DNA of 64,000 nucleotides from Rhodeus uyekii (GCA_037043235.1 JAWRVZ010000157.1:547501-611500), one strand, 5' to 3'; shown: positions 35,407 through 46,255, counted from the first letter of the stretch. Notes: generated by a model not told the origin, from the letters alone. Program-made: numbers and translations.

Positions 35407-36455
35407 ACGTGTGGGTGTCCATGTGTGCGTGCGTGTTCATGAGTGTGTGTGAGTGTGTGTGTGTCTGTGTGTATGCGTGCGTGAGTGTGTGTGAGTGTGT
35501 GTGTGCATGTATATGTGTGTATGCGTGCGTGTGTGTGTGAGTGTGTGTGTGCATGTGTATGTGTGTGTATGGGTGTGTGTGTGTGTGTGCGTGTGTGTGT
35601 GAGTATGTGCATGTGTCTGTGTGAGTGTGTGTGTGCATGTGTCTGTGTGTATGTGTGCGTGTGTGCGTGTCTGTGTGTATGTGTGCATGTGTGTGCGTGC
35701 GTGTCTGTGTGTATGCGTGCGTGTGTGCATGTGTGTGAGTGTGTGTGTGCATGTGTATGTCTGTGTGTGTGCATGGCTGTGTACGTGCGTGTCTGTGTGT
35801 GTGCACGTGTGTGTGTGTGTGTGTGTGTGCATGTGTGTGCGTGCGTGCATGTGTGTGCGTGCGTGAGTGTGCGTGTGTGTGTGTGCGTGCTGTGTGTGTG
35901 TATGTGTGTGTGTGCGCTTGAGTGTCTGTGTGTCTGCGTGCGTTTGTGTGCATGTGCGTGTGTCTGTGTGTATGTGTGCGCGTGTGTGCATGTGTTTGCG
36001 TGCGTGTCTGTGTGTATGCATGCGTGTGTGCATGTGCGTGCGTGTGTGCGCGTGTCTGTGTGTATGCGTGCGTCTGTGTGCATGTGTGTGCGTCTGTGTG
36101 TATGCGTGCGTGTGTGTGCATGTGTATGCACGTGTGTGTGTGTGCATGTGCGTGCGTGTGTGTGTATGCCTGTGTGTGTGTCTGTGTGTATGCGTGCGTG
36201 TGTGTGTGTGCGTGAGTGTGTGTGGGTGTGAGTGTGTGTGTGCATGTGTATTTCTGTGTATGTGCATGGCTGTGTGTGTGCGTGTCTGTGTGTATGCGTG
36301 CGTGTGTGTGCATGTGTGTGTGTGTGTGCATGTGTGTGCGTGTGTGTATGTGTGTGTGTGCGTGCGTGCGTGCGTGTGTGTGTGTGTGTGCGTGCGTGTG
36401 TGTGTGCATGTGTGTGTGTGTGCGTGCGTGTGTATGTGCGTGCATGTGTGTGTAT
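35238..36455. repeat. 1.2-kb alternating purine/pyrimidine minisatellite
   Basis: Degenerate (TG)n with interspersed gcatg, gtatg and gcgtg variants, for example tgtgtgtatgcgtgcgtgtg. Almost every step alternates purine and pyrimidine; breaks are short (gagtg, gtctg, gggtg). Larger modules around 'tctgtgtgtatgcgtgcg' recur at irregular spacing. The long His/Thr (minus) and Cys/Val (plus) open frames are products of the repeat, not genes. Confidence 0.98.
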
Positions 36456-36459
36456 TGAA

Positions 36460-37559
36460 CTCAGAGAGGTTGTATTACCCTGAATAAAGCAAAAGAAAAT
36501 GAAATTCACCCATGCCGTTCACGTGGCTTTAATTTATCACATATGACTTGTACTAAAAAAGCATTTAATGTAATCTGATCACTAGATTCAATGCAGGATT
36601 TATGAGCTATATGATACAAGCCTGAGAGACGAGCTTTAAGACAGTGACCGAATCTTTACTCGCAACTAACTTCAACAATGATGCCACATACATAAGACTA
36701 GCCAATCAACATCACACTGTGAGCTTGTGTTAATCTATTTCTCAAAACAAGATTCATTCTTTAGCATAGTTTTCAGATAATATAGTATGAATGAAGCGTT
36801 TAAAACATAAATACAACAAAACTGAATAAGGGTTATTATGATGACAATTATTAAAGTGATCTTTCAGCCACAAAATGTAAAAGTTTCTTGTGTTAAATAT
36901 TTTGACAAAGCAAAAAGACAAGGATTTTGATTAATGGCATAAATAAGATATAAAAGGAGACCTGCACAAGCTAAATTTCTCACAAATGTCATTAATTAAA
37001 TATATGAAACGTATCCCTTCAGATTTTCCCTCAAATGTTTTTCTGCACTCTCTGAGAGATGTGTGTTTTTTATTGATATCTCAGTTGTAAATATAATTTC
37101 CCTATGCGTCTCCTCAGAGAACAAATCAGTTTATGCGAGCTGAATATTGCTTGTTTTTCCTGATCCATTATCATCAGCGCGAGTCCTGCGGGGCGTTTGG
37201 TTAACACATTAAACTGTCTTACAGGCGTTTGAAGGCAAGTGGAATAAAGCCTCATATTTTTTGTGCTGACGGCCACAAAAACCCAATGACAGATTATTCC
37301 ACGTCATTGCTTTACATGCCTTATGGCACCAGATGAAAAGGGCTTATTCACTTAATTCAGACAGAATTTCCATATTATTTTGATGTCTGTGCGCTGATGC
37401 AAATGCTGCGGATGAACTTACACGGGTGCATCGGACCATAGTCCACAATTACTCTTGTGCATCTCTGTCTGCGGCTCTGATTGTGTTTGTTGTGTATTTG
37501 GCTTCTCTCAAGCTTGTGAACGCTAACAGTGTAGGTTTAGTTTGAAGGAAGCCATGTTT
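36460..37559. other. No recognised feature
   Basis: A+T-rich unique-looking sequence. Nothing supportable. Confidence 0.45.
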
Positions 37560-38069
37560 TAAAAAAGCACCAATTCTGCTTTTGTCCATCTCCCTCTTTC
37601 TTTAGTTGCTGTTTGAGTATGAAAAAGCTGTGCAAAGGGAGTTCTTCACTATATCAGTGTTTCTGAACGCCCTGAAATGCCTCCATTGTAGTTTTGAGTT
37701 GCTTCTGGGAACAAACACATCATAATATTACTCATTATAAAAATGAATGTGCAGAATAACGGGACAGGCCTGGATGAGTTAGTTAGTAGTGTGTTGATAT
37801 GTTGGTTATGGTAAAGGGAGGGATATTTCACAAACACTGGAAGAGCTTGACCAATCACAACACACTGATCCAGCCGACCAATCAGAGACATTGTGCTTTT
37901 CAGAAGGAGGGGCTTCATAGAGACAGGAACTAAACAGAGCGTTTCTGACAGACTGGGAAGAGACGAGCCACAACAATGAGAATATGGGGAAATAATCAAC
38001 ATTCAAGCAGGAAAACCTGTTCTAGTAGAGCCAAAAACAACATCAAGACTCTGTAAAAAGGCATAATAG
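37560..38069 (-). mobile_element. Non-autonomous dispersed DNA element, copy B
   Basis: Inverted copy of the element at 23132-23646: it starts aaaaaagcaccaattctgct, ends gtaaaaaggcataatag, and shares cttgaccaatcacaacacac and cgaccaatcagagaca. Its length is similar to copy A. Confidence 0.75.
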
Positions 38070-38172
38070 ATTCTCTATGAGCAACTGAGTCTTCTCTCTG
38101 ATGTATTCTGAGTGTTTTATTTCTTCTCACTACTTTCCCCTTTCGTGTCTCTGGAGCAAAACAGGCAGTTGT

Positions 38173-38553
38173 TCATAAACTTCCATGCAGTTGAAACTTT
38201 AACTCAGTGGAAAGTGTCTGTTTTCGCTCTGCTTGTGTTGAATAGTTGCGAGGTCTGGCTTCATTCTGCAGTAACTCTGAGATCTCTGGGAAGAGACTGC
38301 CATGTCTTTCTGCCTTCATCCACAAGCCATTAGTGCTTACAACTGGCAAGCGCTCATCAAACTTGGAAAAGAGCTTGTAAAGTTTCTCCAAACTGTGGCA
38401 ACAGAGGTTGTTCTGTTGGCTCTCAAAGCCTTGCAGATGTTCAGTATTGCAGATGGCTTTCACGTCCTCCTGCGTCACAAGCTTCTTTATGCACTCTTCA
38501 CAAACTAAAGGATGAAAAGCATATTGCTGCCTGTCGTTTGTCCAAAATATCCA
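38173..38553 (-). other. Unassigned 126-codon open stretch
   Basis: The minus strand is open from just after a stop at 38554-38556 to TGA at 38173-38175. Composition looks coding-like: a VCEECIKKLV segment (CxxC) near residue 18, mixed charged residues, and no low complexity. The first Met-type start lies near residue 26. I do not recognise the family, and it could be a transposon remnant, an exon or chance. The adjacent repeat ends about 100 bp away. Nothing else supports transcription. Confidence 0.25.
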
Positions 38554-38900
38554 TTAAAGGCATTTTCAGTCTCAGGGCCTGATAGCACTGGAAAGACTTG
38601 CTGTCACTGGTGAGAAAGACCTATTAATTTCAATTAGCGACTGTGAAGAACAACTCTAAAAGCTTCTGGTTTAAAATTTTACAAGCACAAAGAGAGCTGA
38701 GAGTGTAATAATATGCATGAATGAATTTGTTGTTTGGAGGGTGTTTATTGTTCATGAATTAAACCACACAGGCCTTCACACTCATTAAAAGAGCTGCAGC
38801 CGTGAAGACTAGATTGAGCAATAAACCCTTAACCAAACCATCTGTTTACTGAGAAACAAAATGAAGCACGCTCCTAAACATATTTATAAGTTGCTTTGGA

Positions 38901-38978
38901 CTTACAGACAGACAGACAGATAGACAGACAGACAGATGACAGATAGACAGACAGACAGATGACAGATAGATAGACAGT
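38901..38978. repeat. GACA/GATA microsatellite, array 1
   Basis: Mixed tetranucleotides gaca and gata with a repeated gacagatgacagatagacag module. Confidence 0.95.
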
Positions 38979-38983
38979 GTAAG

Positions 38984-39360
38984 GGACCAAGCAATCCAAG
39001 ACGAGGAACACAGGATTTCCAAACAACCAAATCATTTATTCAATACAAAAATAATCAATAAAAATTACAAAGAAAATAACTTCATAACTAAATGAAAATA
39101 AAGAGACAAATAACCAAAAACCAAAAATAAAACATGACCTGACCTCTTAATTGTTACACCTGGGACTACTCAAACATACTCAAAGGACAAGACCATTTCA
39201 CACACACACACCCCTGGCTTATTTCCTGAATGGATTAGCCCAGTGGAACAAAATCACGGCAAAAGTCGCCAGCCGGTTCTTTATTGGGACGGACCTCCCC
39301 ACAGCAACAGCAAGTCCCGGTAGCAGCAGACCTCCACTCTCATCACAGGTATTTAAACTC
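38984..39360 (-). mobile_element. Possible LTR or retroelement remnant
   Basis: It begins tgtaagggaccaagcaatcc and carries caaatcatttattcaatac, a minus-strand polyadenylation-like signal, in an arrangement like the other minus-strand LTRs here. No second boundary or target duplication was found. Confidence 0.25.
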
Positions 39361-39578
39361 AAAGAAATAAGTTTTAATCAAACATACTACAAATAAAGAG
39401 TAAATATGCTTTCAAACTAATCACTTGTATGCAATAAATAAATGAAAACAAACCAAATCTGTGTCTGTCGTTATTATAAAACATAATATAATCTGTAACA
39501 AACCAACCAAACAAAAGCGATGTATGCATGCATATGTGATTGAAATGCCATTACTGTGTGTTCCCATCAGCGGCCATC

Positions 39579-40002
39579 ACAGACAGACAGACAGACGGAC
39601 GGACGGACGGACGGATGGATGGATGACAGATGGATAGATTGGGACAGACAGATAGATAGATAGATGATGGACAGATAGATAGATAGACAGATAGATAGAC
39701 AGATGGATGGATGATAGATGGATAGATTGGGACAGACAGATAGATAGATAGATGATGGACAGACAGATATATAGACAGATGGATGGATGGATGGATGGAT
39801 GATAGATGGATAGATTGGGACAGACAGATAGATAGATAGATAGATGAAGGACAGACAGATAGATAGACAGATGGATGGATGGATGATAGATGGATAGATT
39901 GGGACAGATAGATAGATAGATGAAGGACAGACAGATAGATAGACAGATGGATGATAGATGGATAGATTGGGACGGACAGATAGATAGATCGACAGATCGT
40001 GT
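39579..40002. repeat. GATA/GACA/GGAT higher-order array, array 2
   Basis: Tetranucleotide runs are organised in larger units marked by gatagattgggacagacag, starting near 39638, 39726, 39814, 39898 and 39966. The period is about 88 bp, falling to 84 and then 68. The 146-residue Ser/Ile/Tyr frame on the minus strand is repeat-derived. Confidence 0.95.
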
Positions 40003-40045
40003 ACCATCCTATTTAATTTTATTTTTTTGTGATCATTTAAATATC

Positions 40046-40330
40046 AGTTTTGTATGATATTGTTTGTGTCTGTGCGTGTGTGCCCTCTATAGGTGGGAGG
40101 GGAAAAAGAGGATAAAAGGAAAGGACACCCCCGACAGGAAGGGGGCGCTGGTGCAAGAGCATACAGTCTTTTGGCCATGCACATGGAAGCCAACACATGC
40201 TTAAGTTGTTTGTTTGCTATGTTATTTTCATCTTTGTTTTTGAATTAATAAACTTCAGTTATGCTTTGACACCTCAATTGACTTCCCTGGTACCTTGCAT
40301 GCGTCAGAAACTTGCATCTACACCTCCCAC
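40046..40330 (+). mobile_element. Possible LTR remnant between two GATA arrays
   Basis: It has a TATA-like gataaaagg near 40112, then a polyadenylation signal in gaattaataaacttcagtta about 140 bp later. This is the order expected of an LTR (promoter, R region, polyadenylation signal). No clean TG..CA ends or target duplication. Confidence 0.3.
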
Positions 40331-40385
40331 AGTGGACAGAAAAGGGGATTGAATACAGGACAGTTCAAAACTTGTTTTTTACCAC

Positions 40386-40445
40386 TACAGATAGATAGAT
40401 AGACAGACAGACAGATAGACGATGGACAGATAGACGATGGACAGA

Positions 40446-40477
<32 letters not shown>

Positions 40478-40512
40478 TAGGTGATTGACAGATAGACAGA
40501 TAGACGATGGAC

Positions 40513-40543
<31 letters not shown>

Positions 40544-40648
40544 TAGGTGATTGACAGATAGACAGATAGACGATGGACAGATAGGTAGATAGATAGATAG
40601 ACAGACAGACAGATAGGTGATTGACAGATAGACAGATAGACGATGGAC

Positions 40649-40679
<31 letters not shown>

Positions 40680-40709
40680 TAGGTGATGGACAGATAGACG
40701 ATGGACAGA

Positions 40710-40741
<32 letters not shown>

Positions 40742-40776
40742 TAGGTGATTGACAGATAGACAGATAGACGATGGAC

Positions 40777-40807
<31 letters not shown>

Positions 40808-40870
40808 TAGGTGATTGACAGATAGACAGATAGACGATGGACAGATAGGTAGATAGATAGATAGATAGAT
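40386..40870. repeat. GATA/GACA higher-order array, array 3
   Basis: Units are marked by gataggtgattgacagatag, with gtga at 40481, 40547, 40617, 40683, 40745 and 40811, so the period is 62-70 bp (mostly 66). Each unit combines (gata)3-5, (gaca)3 and a gacgatgg spacer. Confidence 0.95.
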
Positions 40871-41250
40871 ATCTGGTGCTTGATGATGTGTTTTAGTTGT
40901 TGTTTTATCCTCAGAGCTGCTGATTTCTCCTCATGTATGACGTGTGTTTTGATGACATCACAGACATGCGTGACAGGTGCGGCCCAGCGTCAGTGTTGCA
41001 GGGGCACATCAGAGAGCGCACGAGTCTAATGACCTGCGCGCGTCTGGGCTAATAATGCGCTGCATGCGCCTCAGGCCTCCAGCGATTCTGTGAGCCTGTG
41101 CTGTTGTTGGACACAGCCGAAAACAAAGGCTGTTTTGTTTGAGGGGGAAAGGTTCAAATGAACATCGGCTCTAAATTATTGACAGCGCGACATTCCCTGG
41201 AGCCGTGAGTAAATGAGTGCTGTCACTGCGCACATGCTGTCGCTGCATTA
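40871..41250. other. Unique DNA
   Basis: No repeat or gene recognised. G+C-richer, with scattered CpGs. Confidence 0.4.
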
Positions 41251-41254
41251 AAGG

Positions 41255-41310
41255 AGGCCGTGTGGCTATAAAGAGCAGCCGCTCACACTCATGATGTTGT
41301 GAAGCGGGTC
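41255..41310 (+). promoter_or_regulatory. Candidate TATA-containing core promoter
   Basis: ggctataaagagcagccgct, with TATAAA at about 41268-41273, lies at the end of a repeat-free, moderately CpG-rich stretch (40980-41260). A start site would fall near 41298. The downstream sequence shows no exon that I can identify (a 61-codon frame at 41397 is unconvincing). Pattern inference only. Confidence 0.25.
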
Positions 41311-42306
41311 ACGACTCCAGTAGGGTAGTTAGTGACATAGAGAGACGAGTTAACCTCAGCCGTGGAGCATCACCTCAAATCATCCAGTCCAAGACCATGA
41401 AACTCAATGGAGATTTGATATTTCATATTCTAGATCTGTTAAATGCTGTATATTTTCACATTCTCCTTCACAGTTTGTTCGCTTCAATTCTGTTGTCATT
41501 TCTCTCTCTAATTACAAAGATTCACTTTATAAACACACTTGCAATAGTGAAGGCATCCCAGAATTCACCACACCCCTTTTGACAGCATGGCCGTGTAATT
41601 AGTTACGCTTCACTGCAGGCTTTACACATAATTTGAATGCCAATTCTTTGCTGTTAGTTTGGCGTGTAAATGCACTGATAGATTTCGTTTGCTGTGAATG
41701 TGAGTTTAAGTGGACTAAAAGCATGACCCGTGTGACCCTGTTCAGTAGGTCACGCTTCAGAAGATGAGCAGCTACGCCTACAGTGAGGAACGGATCGCAT
41801 TGGACCTCGCAGAGTGTTCAGCAATACATGAATAAGTTAAAACATAATAAAGGTGTTGAGTGAGCACTAAAGAGCGCGTGCTGGAGGGCAGACGAGCATG
41901 TTTGTGTCCTGTGATGTGATCTCCTCTCGTCCTGTGATGTTCCTTCCCACAGCTGTACAATCACCATCATCATCATCATCATCAAGGGAGGTTTTGAGGT
42001 TGATTACAAATGTTTGCATTAACATTGTTCTTTTGTTTTATCTTCTTTTGGCAAGTTCTAGTCACTTATTTTCTAGTTCTGTTTCTTTTGTTTTGGTTTC
42101 TTTAGTCATTGGTTATTTTCATCAGGTTTAGTATTGCGTCTTGTTTCTCTTGTCTTGCTTTGTTGTTTTTCTTTCATATTTGTAAATGAAAGTAAAGTCC
42201 ACATTTTCAACATAAATCTAAATATTATACTGCAAAGATTCTTCATCAGATGCTTCATTCAATCAAAGAGTAGTGCAGCCAAACAACCTTTAAATATGTT
42301 CTACAG
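41311..42306. other. No recognised gene
   Basis: Contains a (CAT)n run at 41963-41985. The stretch 41990-42160 is T-rich and loosely LTR-like but has no ends. Confidence 0.35.
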
Positions 42307-42741
42307 CAGGGGTTTTCAAAGTGTGGGGCGCGCCTCCCCTGGGGGGTGCCAGAGCATGCCAGGGGAGGCGCGGAGAGTTGCAAAAAATGATAGTCTAATA
42401 ATAAGTTGTATTAAACCTCCTTCATCTTACATTCCTTGTGATGTCATTCTGTCGCGGCTGCAAGCGGCAGTGGTGCTGAAGCTTTGGTGGAGAGTAGGCG
42501 TGTGTCGTTCAGCATCGCGCGTCGCGTCCAACCCCCCCCCCCCCCCCCCCCCGTCAACAATGGCGCGTCGCGTCCACCACCCCCGTCAACAATCGCGTGT
42601 CGCGCCCACCCCCCCATCAACAATCGCGCGTCGCGTCCCCCCCCCCCCCGGTTAACAATTGCGCATCACGTGGAGGGGGGGCGTCATTGGGTGGGTTGTG
42701 TCAAAAGGGAGGCCCACTGTCTCAGACTTTGAAAACCTCTG
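42307..42741. mobile_element. hAT element inserted in the 5' tip of a Tigger element
   Basis: Terminal inverted repeats CAGGGGTTTTCAAAGT (left) and ACTTTGAAAACCTCTG (right). Perfect 8-bp target duplication ttctacag (42299-42306 and 42742-42749). 435 bp, with an internal tandem block of gtcaacaatcgcg plus C runs (42530-42660) that recalls the hAT at 30920. The right duplication contains the first three bases (CAG) of the Tigger element, so this hAT landed in an existing Tigger terminus. No transposase; the 173-codon frame across it is accidental. Confidence 0.95.
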
Positions 42742-42998
42742 TTCTACAGTAATACCTCGAGATACAAGCGTTTATACATACGAGTATTCCAAGATATGAG
42801 CAAGCCTTCGGGCACATTTTTGCTTCTAGATACGAGTAAATCTTTGAGATACGAGCACGCATACTGACGCCGATGCCGACGCTCGTTCACTTCACGTGTC
42901 CGCTGGCTTCTGTACGCATCGCCTACGAGTAGATGATTTTCTCTCTATTTTGAGTTTTATTCTTCATAATAGTGATGGAAAGGGAGAAAGACAGGGAG

Positions 42999-43465
42999 TG
43001 AGAAGAAGAAACGCATGATGACCATGGAAATGAAGCATGAAATTGTGGATAAATATGAGCGCGGTGCCTGTGTGAGTGATCTAGCAGCAGGAGCATCAGG
43101 AGGAACTGTCGACTGAGGAGTTGATCGACGCTGAACATCCGCAGGTGTTGCAAGAGCTCAGCAGTACTGAAGAGGAGGAGGGTGAACCGGAGTGAAAAAG
43201 TTCTACAAGTGAAATTAAGGAAGTGATGGCTATGAGGCAGAAGGTTTCTGATTTCATTGAAAAGAAACACCCTGATAAATCGTCTACACCTCGTGCTTCG
43301 GCACTTTTTGACGACGCGTGCCTTACTTATTTTGAAAGGGAGGAAAGCAAATCTCCCTCGATTGGTATTTCGTTAAAAGGTCTGCGCCAAGTTAAAGTGA
43401 CAGTGAGGATAGTCAGGCGAAAAAAGGTAAGAAAACAAATAAAAAAAAAAGTGAAACGAAAATAG
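42999..43465 (+). pseudogene. Tigger transposase remnant, catalytic domain deleted
   Basis: The N-terminal part reads KKKRMMTMEMKHEIVDKYER (about 43000-43060), the start of the helix-turn-helix DNA-binding domain of Tigger transposases. Within about 30 bases the frame switches to a C-terminal tail with ELSTEELIDAEHPQVLQELS followed by an acidic run and a stop (about 43090-43193). A later frame (43223-43465) carries FIEKKHPDK and ALFDDACLTYF, also typical of the Tigger C-terminus. The centromere-protein-B-like domain and the DDE catalytic core are missing. A deletion, a frameshift and at least one stop make it non-functional. Confidence 0.8.
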
Positions 43466-43479
43466 AAAAGTTTAAGTTA

Positions 43480-44358
43480 CCGTATTTATTCGAGTATAAC
43501 GCGCAAAATTTTCTACCAAAAAAATAAATCAAAGTTAGGGATGCGCGTTATGCACGAGGGCTGGGCTGGTGTGGGTTTTGTTTTGACGGCCGGTCCTTTG
43601 AGGGCGCCGGCAAATTGTGAGTACGCGCTGCTCATTTTACAGGCTGTTTAAGTAGCAATATATGCATAAAATAAAAGGCAGACTCGTGAGTGCAATTCAG
43701 CAACTGTATTCAAACATAAACCGCGGCAACAACCGCAACATAGCCCAAAGCAATCGATTGCCGATTGCATGATACATTACATCCCGTAACACAGGCTGCA
43801 GCCTCTCACTGTACGTGAGGGCGAAGAAAAAAAAACGTCCCCTCGCCGCTTCATTTCCTCACCCACACGTTACGGAGAAGACAGGCGTTTTGTGTTTTTT
43901 GTGAAGACAGGCATCAGCAATAAAATGGACGGCACAGAAGACGACCTGCTGTGGAATTCAGACGCAGAAGAAAGCGAAGAAACCGGAGAAACAGATGTTC
44001 CTGCCAACTGGGACACTGATGAAAAATTAACTCCAGAAGAATGGGAGCAACTCTTTAGTGTCTCTGATGAGGAATCTGACGTCGAAGGATTTTAAATAAA
44101 TCTTTTTACCGGTAATTCTCTTTAGGTATTGTGTTCATTAGTTTATGTTGTCAATAAATATATGTTTTATAAGTTATATATGTTATATAAGTATATGTTA
44201 TACAATAAATAAATGTTTTTTATCATGGCTGCACGTGTTCAACAACGTTTTTTGTCAATTACAATGCTTGGTGTGAAACAAAATTTTATACCGATTTTTA
44301 ATCGAAAATTAGGGGTGCGCGTTATACACGTGAGCGTGATATACTCGAATAAATACGG
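43480..44358 (+). mobile_element. pogo-like element nested in the Tigger element
   Basis: The termini ccgtatttattcgagtata are identical inverted repeats over 19 bp, flanked by TA (43478-43479 and 44359-44360). Subterminal gcgcgttat motifs occur on both sides (gggatgcgcgttatgcacga on the left, ggggtgcgcgttatacacgt on the right). 879 bp. It holds only the tail of a transposase. It lies wholly inside the Tigger element and so is younger. Confidence 0.85.
43931..44095 (+). pseudogene. Acidic C-terminal tail of a pogo-type transposase
   Basis: The frame from ATG at about 43925 runs to TAA at 44093-44095 and reads DGTEDDLLWNSDAEESEE, then WDTDEKLTPEEWEQLFS, then SDEESDVEGF. Highly acidic tails with LTPEEWEQLF-like motifs end pogo-superfamily transposases in fish (recalled pattern, not searched). 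An AATAAA signal overlaps the stop region. The catalytic part has been deleted, leaving a non-autonomous element that keeps its 3' coding end. Confidence 0.55.
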
Positions 44359-44446
44359 TAAGTTCAGTTCAGTTCATTTAAGTTTACGTAAGTTATGTAG
44401 TGTTTCTGTAAGGTACGATATGGAATCAAGTGTCTGCGTACCAACC

Positions 44447-44480
44447 CCCTCCCTTCCTCCCTCCCTCCCTCCCTCCCTCC
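44447..44480. repeat. (CCCT)n microsatellite
   Basis: Tetranucleotide ccct run with one cccttcct interruption, inside the Tigger element. Confidence 0.9.
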
Positions 44481-44694
44481 GCACCTGCCGCTATTTGATA
44501 TCACACAAATCCTTATCCTGTATACATTTACTATAATTGTGTGCGTGTCTACCAATTAAAAACATGTTTTCTTCCGTTGTTATGGATCTGGAACGGATTA
44601 ATTTGTTTTCTATTATTTCTTATGGGAAAACATAATTCGAGTTACGAGCTCCGCCCTGGAACGGATTATGCTTGTATCTCGAGGTATTACTGTA

Positions 44695-45907
44695 TTTCTA
44701 TGTCTCTTACTTGCGTGGCACATGTGTGACGTGCAGTTCAGGACTGTCCGGATACAACATTTCAACACTGAAGAAGCAGATCAGAGGAAGGAGATGAAGG
44801 AAAGCATGACAGAGGAACTCTTGGATTTTCCTGTAATAATACTGCACGCACTAATCGTGGCATGGACCATTAAGGGCCCTTGCTAGAGTGCACAAACCCC
44901 TGCTATTAAAGCCACAATCTGCAGTGTCAGCTCCTATATGTGTCTATGAGTCCTAAGTCACCCCCCTTCCCCAACCCCAGGACGCCTTCGGAGCATCTCT
45001 GAGGCCACAATAACCATCATCAGTTAAAACAGGCAGATCCATTACACGTGCTACAGCCCTGCATTACTACAATATCATCAATTCCCAGAGTGCCACGGCC
45101 CATTCCACAGCCTATCAATTATTAATAAGCCACCTCACTGCTAATGTTTGCCCTGAATTATTTAAATGTATCTTCATGTATCAATAAACATAAATGTTAA
45201 ACAAAGACTTGTGATGAAGACACTGAATAAGGGAAGTTTATGAGATGCAGCGGAATGGCTTCGGTGACTAATTGACACAATATGTCGGCTCTGCCTCGTA
45301 AAAGAGCGAGGCTTGCAGAGAGAAAGGCTATGGAAAACTTCTTTAGCCTGCTGAGGATACGGATGTTGGGTTGCTGTCCATTTTTCGTAAGTGTTTTAAT
45401 CAGTTTTGCGCTGATGTAAATTCACCCGCCCCCGTACAGAGACGGGAAATGAAAGTGGCTATGAGACGTTCGACCTGTTGAGAGAGGTAATGAACGCCAG
45501 CTCTGTTCGCTCCAACTATCCCACGCCAGCTTTTGACGGATGGGCAAAAACATTGGAAAGTCACGCTCGCCCCAGTTAAAACACACTGCAGGCCATTATG
45601 AATGACCCGCGCAAGTACAAACAACGCAGGCCTGCAGGTCCTGCCTCACAGTCTGCACCATTTCCAGGCAGGAATTAGGGAATTCCCTGATCCCAGAGAC
45701 GGTCAAGGCCGGCAGACAGACAGAGGAAATAATGGAGCGCCGCGTGAGTGCTGGAATGATGCTGGTAGTCGGAGCTGACAGAGTTATTTCTCAATACCAG
45801 CGGCACTAACAGACCTGTGACAGTAAAAACAAACTGCTGCGCTTAAGCGCAAAACAACTTCTGCGCAGTCGCTCGCTTTGCTCTGTTTGCTAACCGTGAA
45901 TCCTCAG
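44695..45907. other. Unique DNA, no recognised gene
   Basis: The 45280-45790 part is G+C-richer and repeat-free, with short coding-like patches in shifting frames but no domain I recognise. Confidence 0.3.
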
Positions 45908-46185
45908 GGTAACACTTTAGTTTTGGGTCCAATTCTCACTTTTAACTGGTTTCTAAGTAGCATGCATATTATTAGGATATTGGCTGTTTATTAATACTTA
46001 CAAAGCACATATTAAAGTCTTATTCTGCATGGTCATATTCTACATCCCTCAATCCTATCCAATCTCTAAACTTAACAAATACCATCATAACTATTAATAA
46101 GCAGTAATTAGGGGTTTATTGAGGCAAAAGTCATAGTTAATATTTAGTTAATAGTGACAATTGGACCCTAAACGAAAGTGTAACC
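45908..46185. mobile_element. MITE with ggtaacactttagttttggg-type ends
   Basis: The left end ggtaacactttagttttggg then tccaattctcact and the right end agtgacaattggaccctaaa then cgaaagtgtaacc are inverted repeats over about 33 bp. 278 bp, A+T-rich, no coding capacity. It matches a very common teleost MITE. Confidence 0.85.
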
Positions 46186-46255
46186 AAAATCAGAAGTTAT
46201 GAGAACTTTTTTTAAATTTAACGTTGCTCTGTGATTTCAACATACATAATACAAC

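Larger units (their letters stand above)
42747..44692 (+). mobile_element. Tigger (pogo-type) element with a deleted transposase
   Basis: The terminal inverted repeats cagtaatacctcgagataca then agc are identical over 23 bp at both ends (42747-42769 and 44670-44692), flanked by TA (42745-42746 and 44693-44694). It contains N- and C-terminal transposase remnants joined by an internal deletion, plus a nested pogo-like element at 43480-44358. Without that insert it would be about 1.07 kb. It is non-autonomous because the catalytic DDE domain is absent. Confidence 0.92.

Noticed and set aside
35088..36509. Very long open frames (473, 404, 276 and 248 codons) rich in His/Thr or Cys/Val
   Set aside because: They are the translation of a TG/AC tandem repeat in several frames and both strands.
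39567..40007. 146-codon Ile/Tyr/Leu/Ser-rich frame resembling a membrane repeat protein
   Set aside because: Created by the GATA/GACA array; periodicity follows the tetranucleotide, not protein structure.
42134..42655. 173-codon frame with a Pro-rich end
   Set aside because: Runs from unique DNA into the C-run core of a hAT element, so it is accidental.
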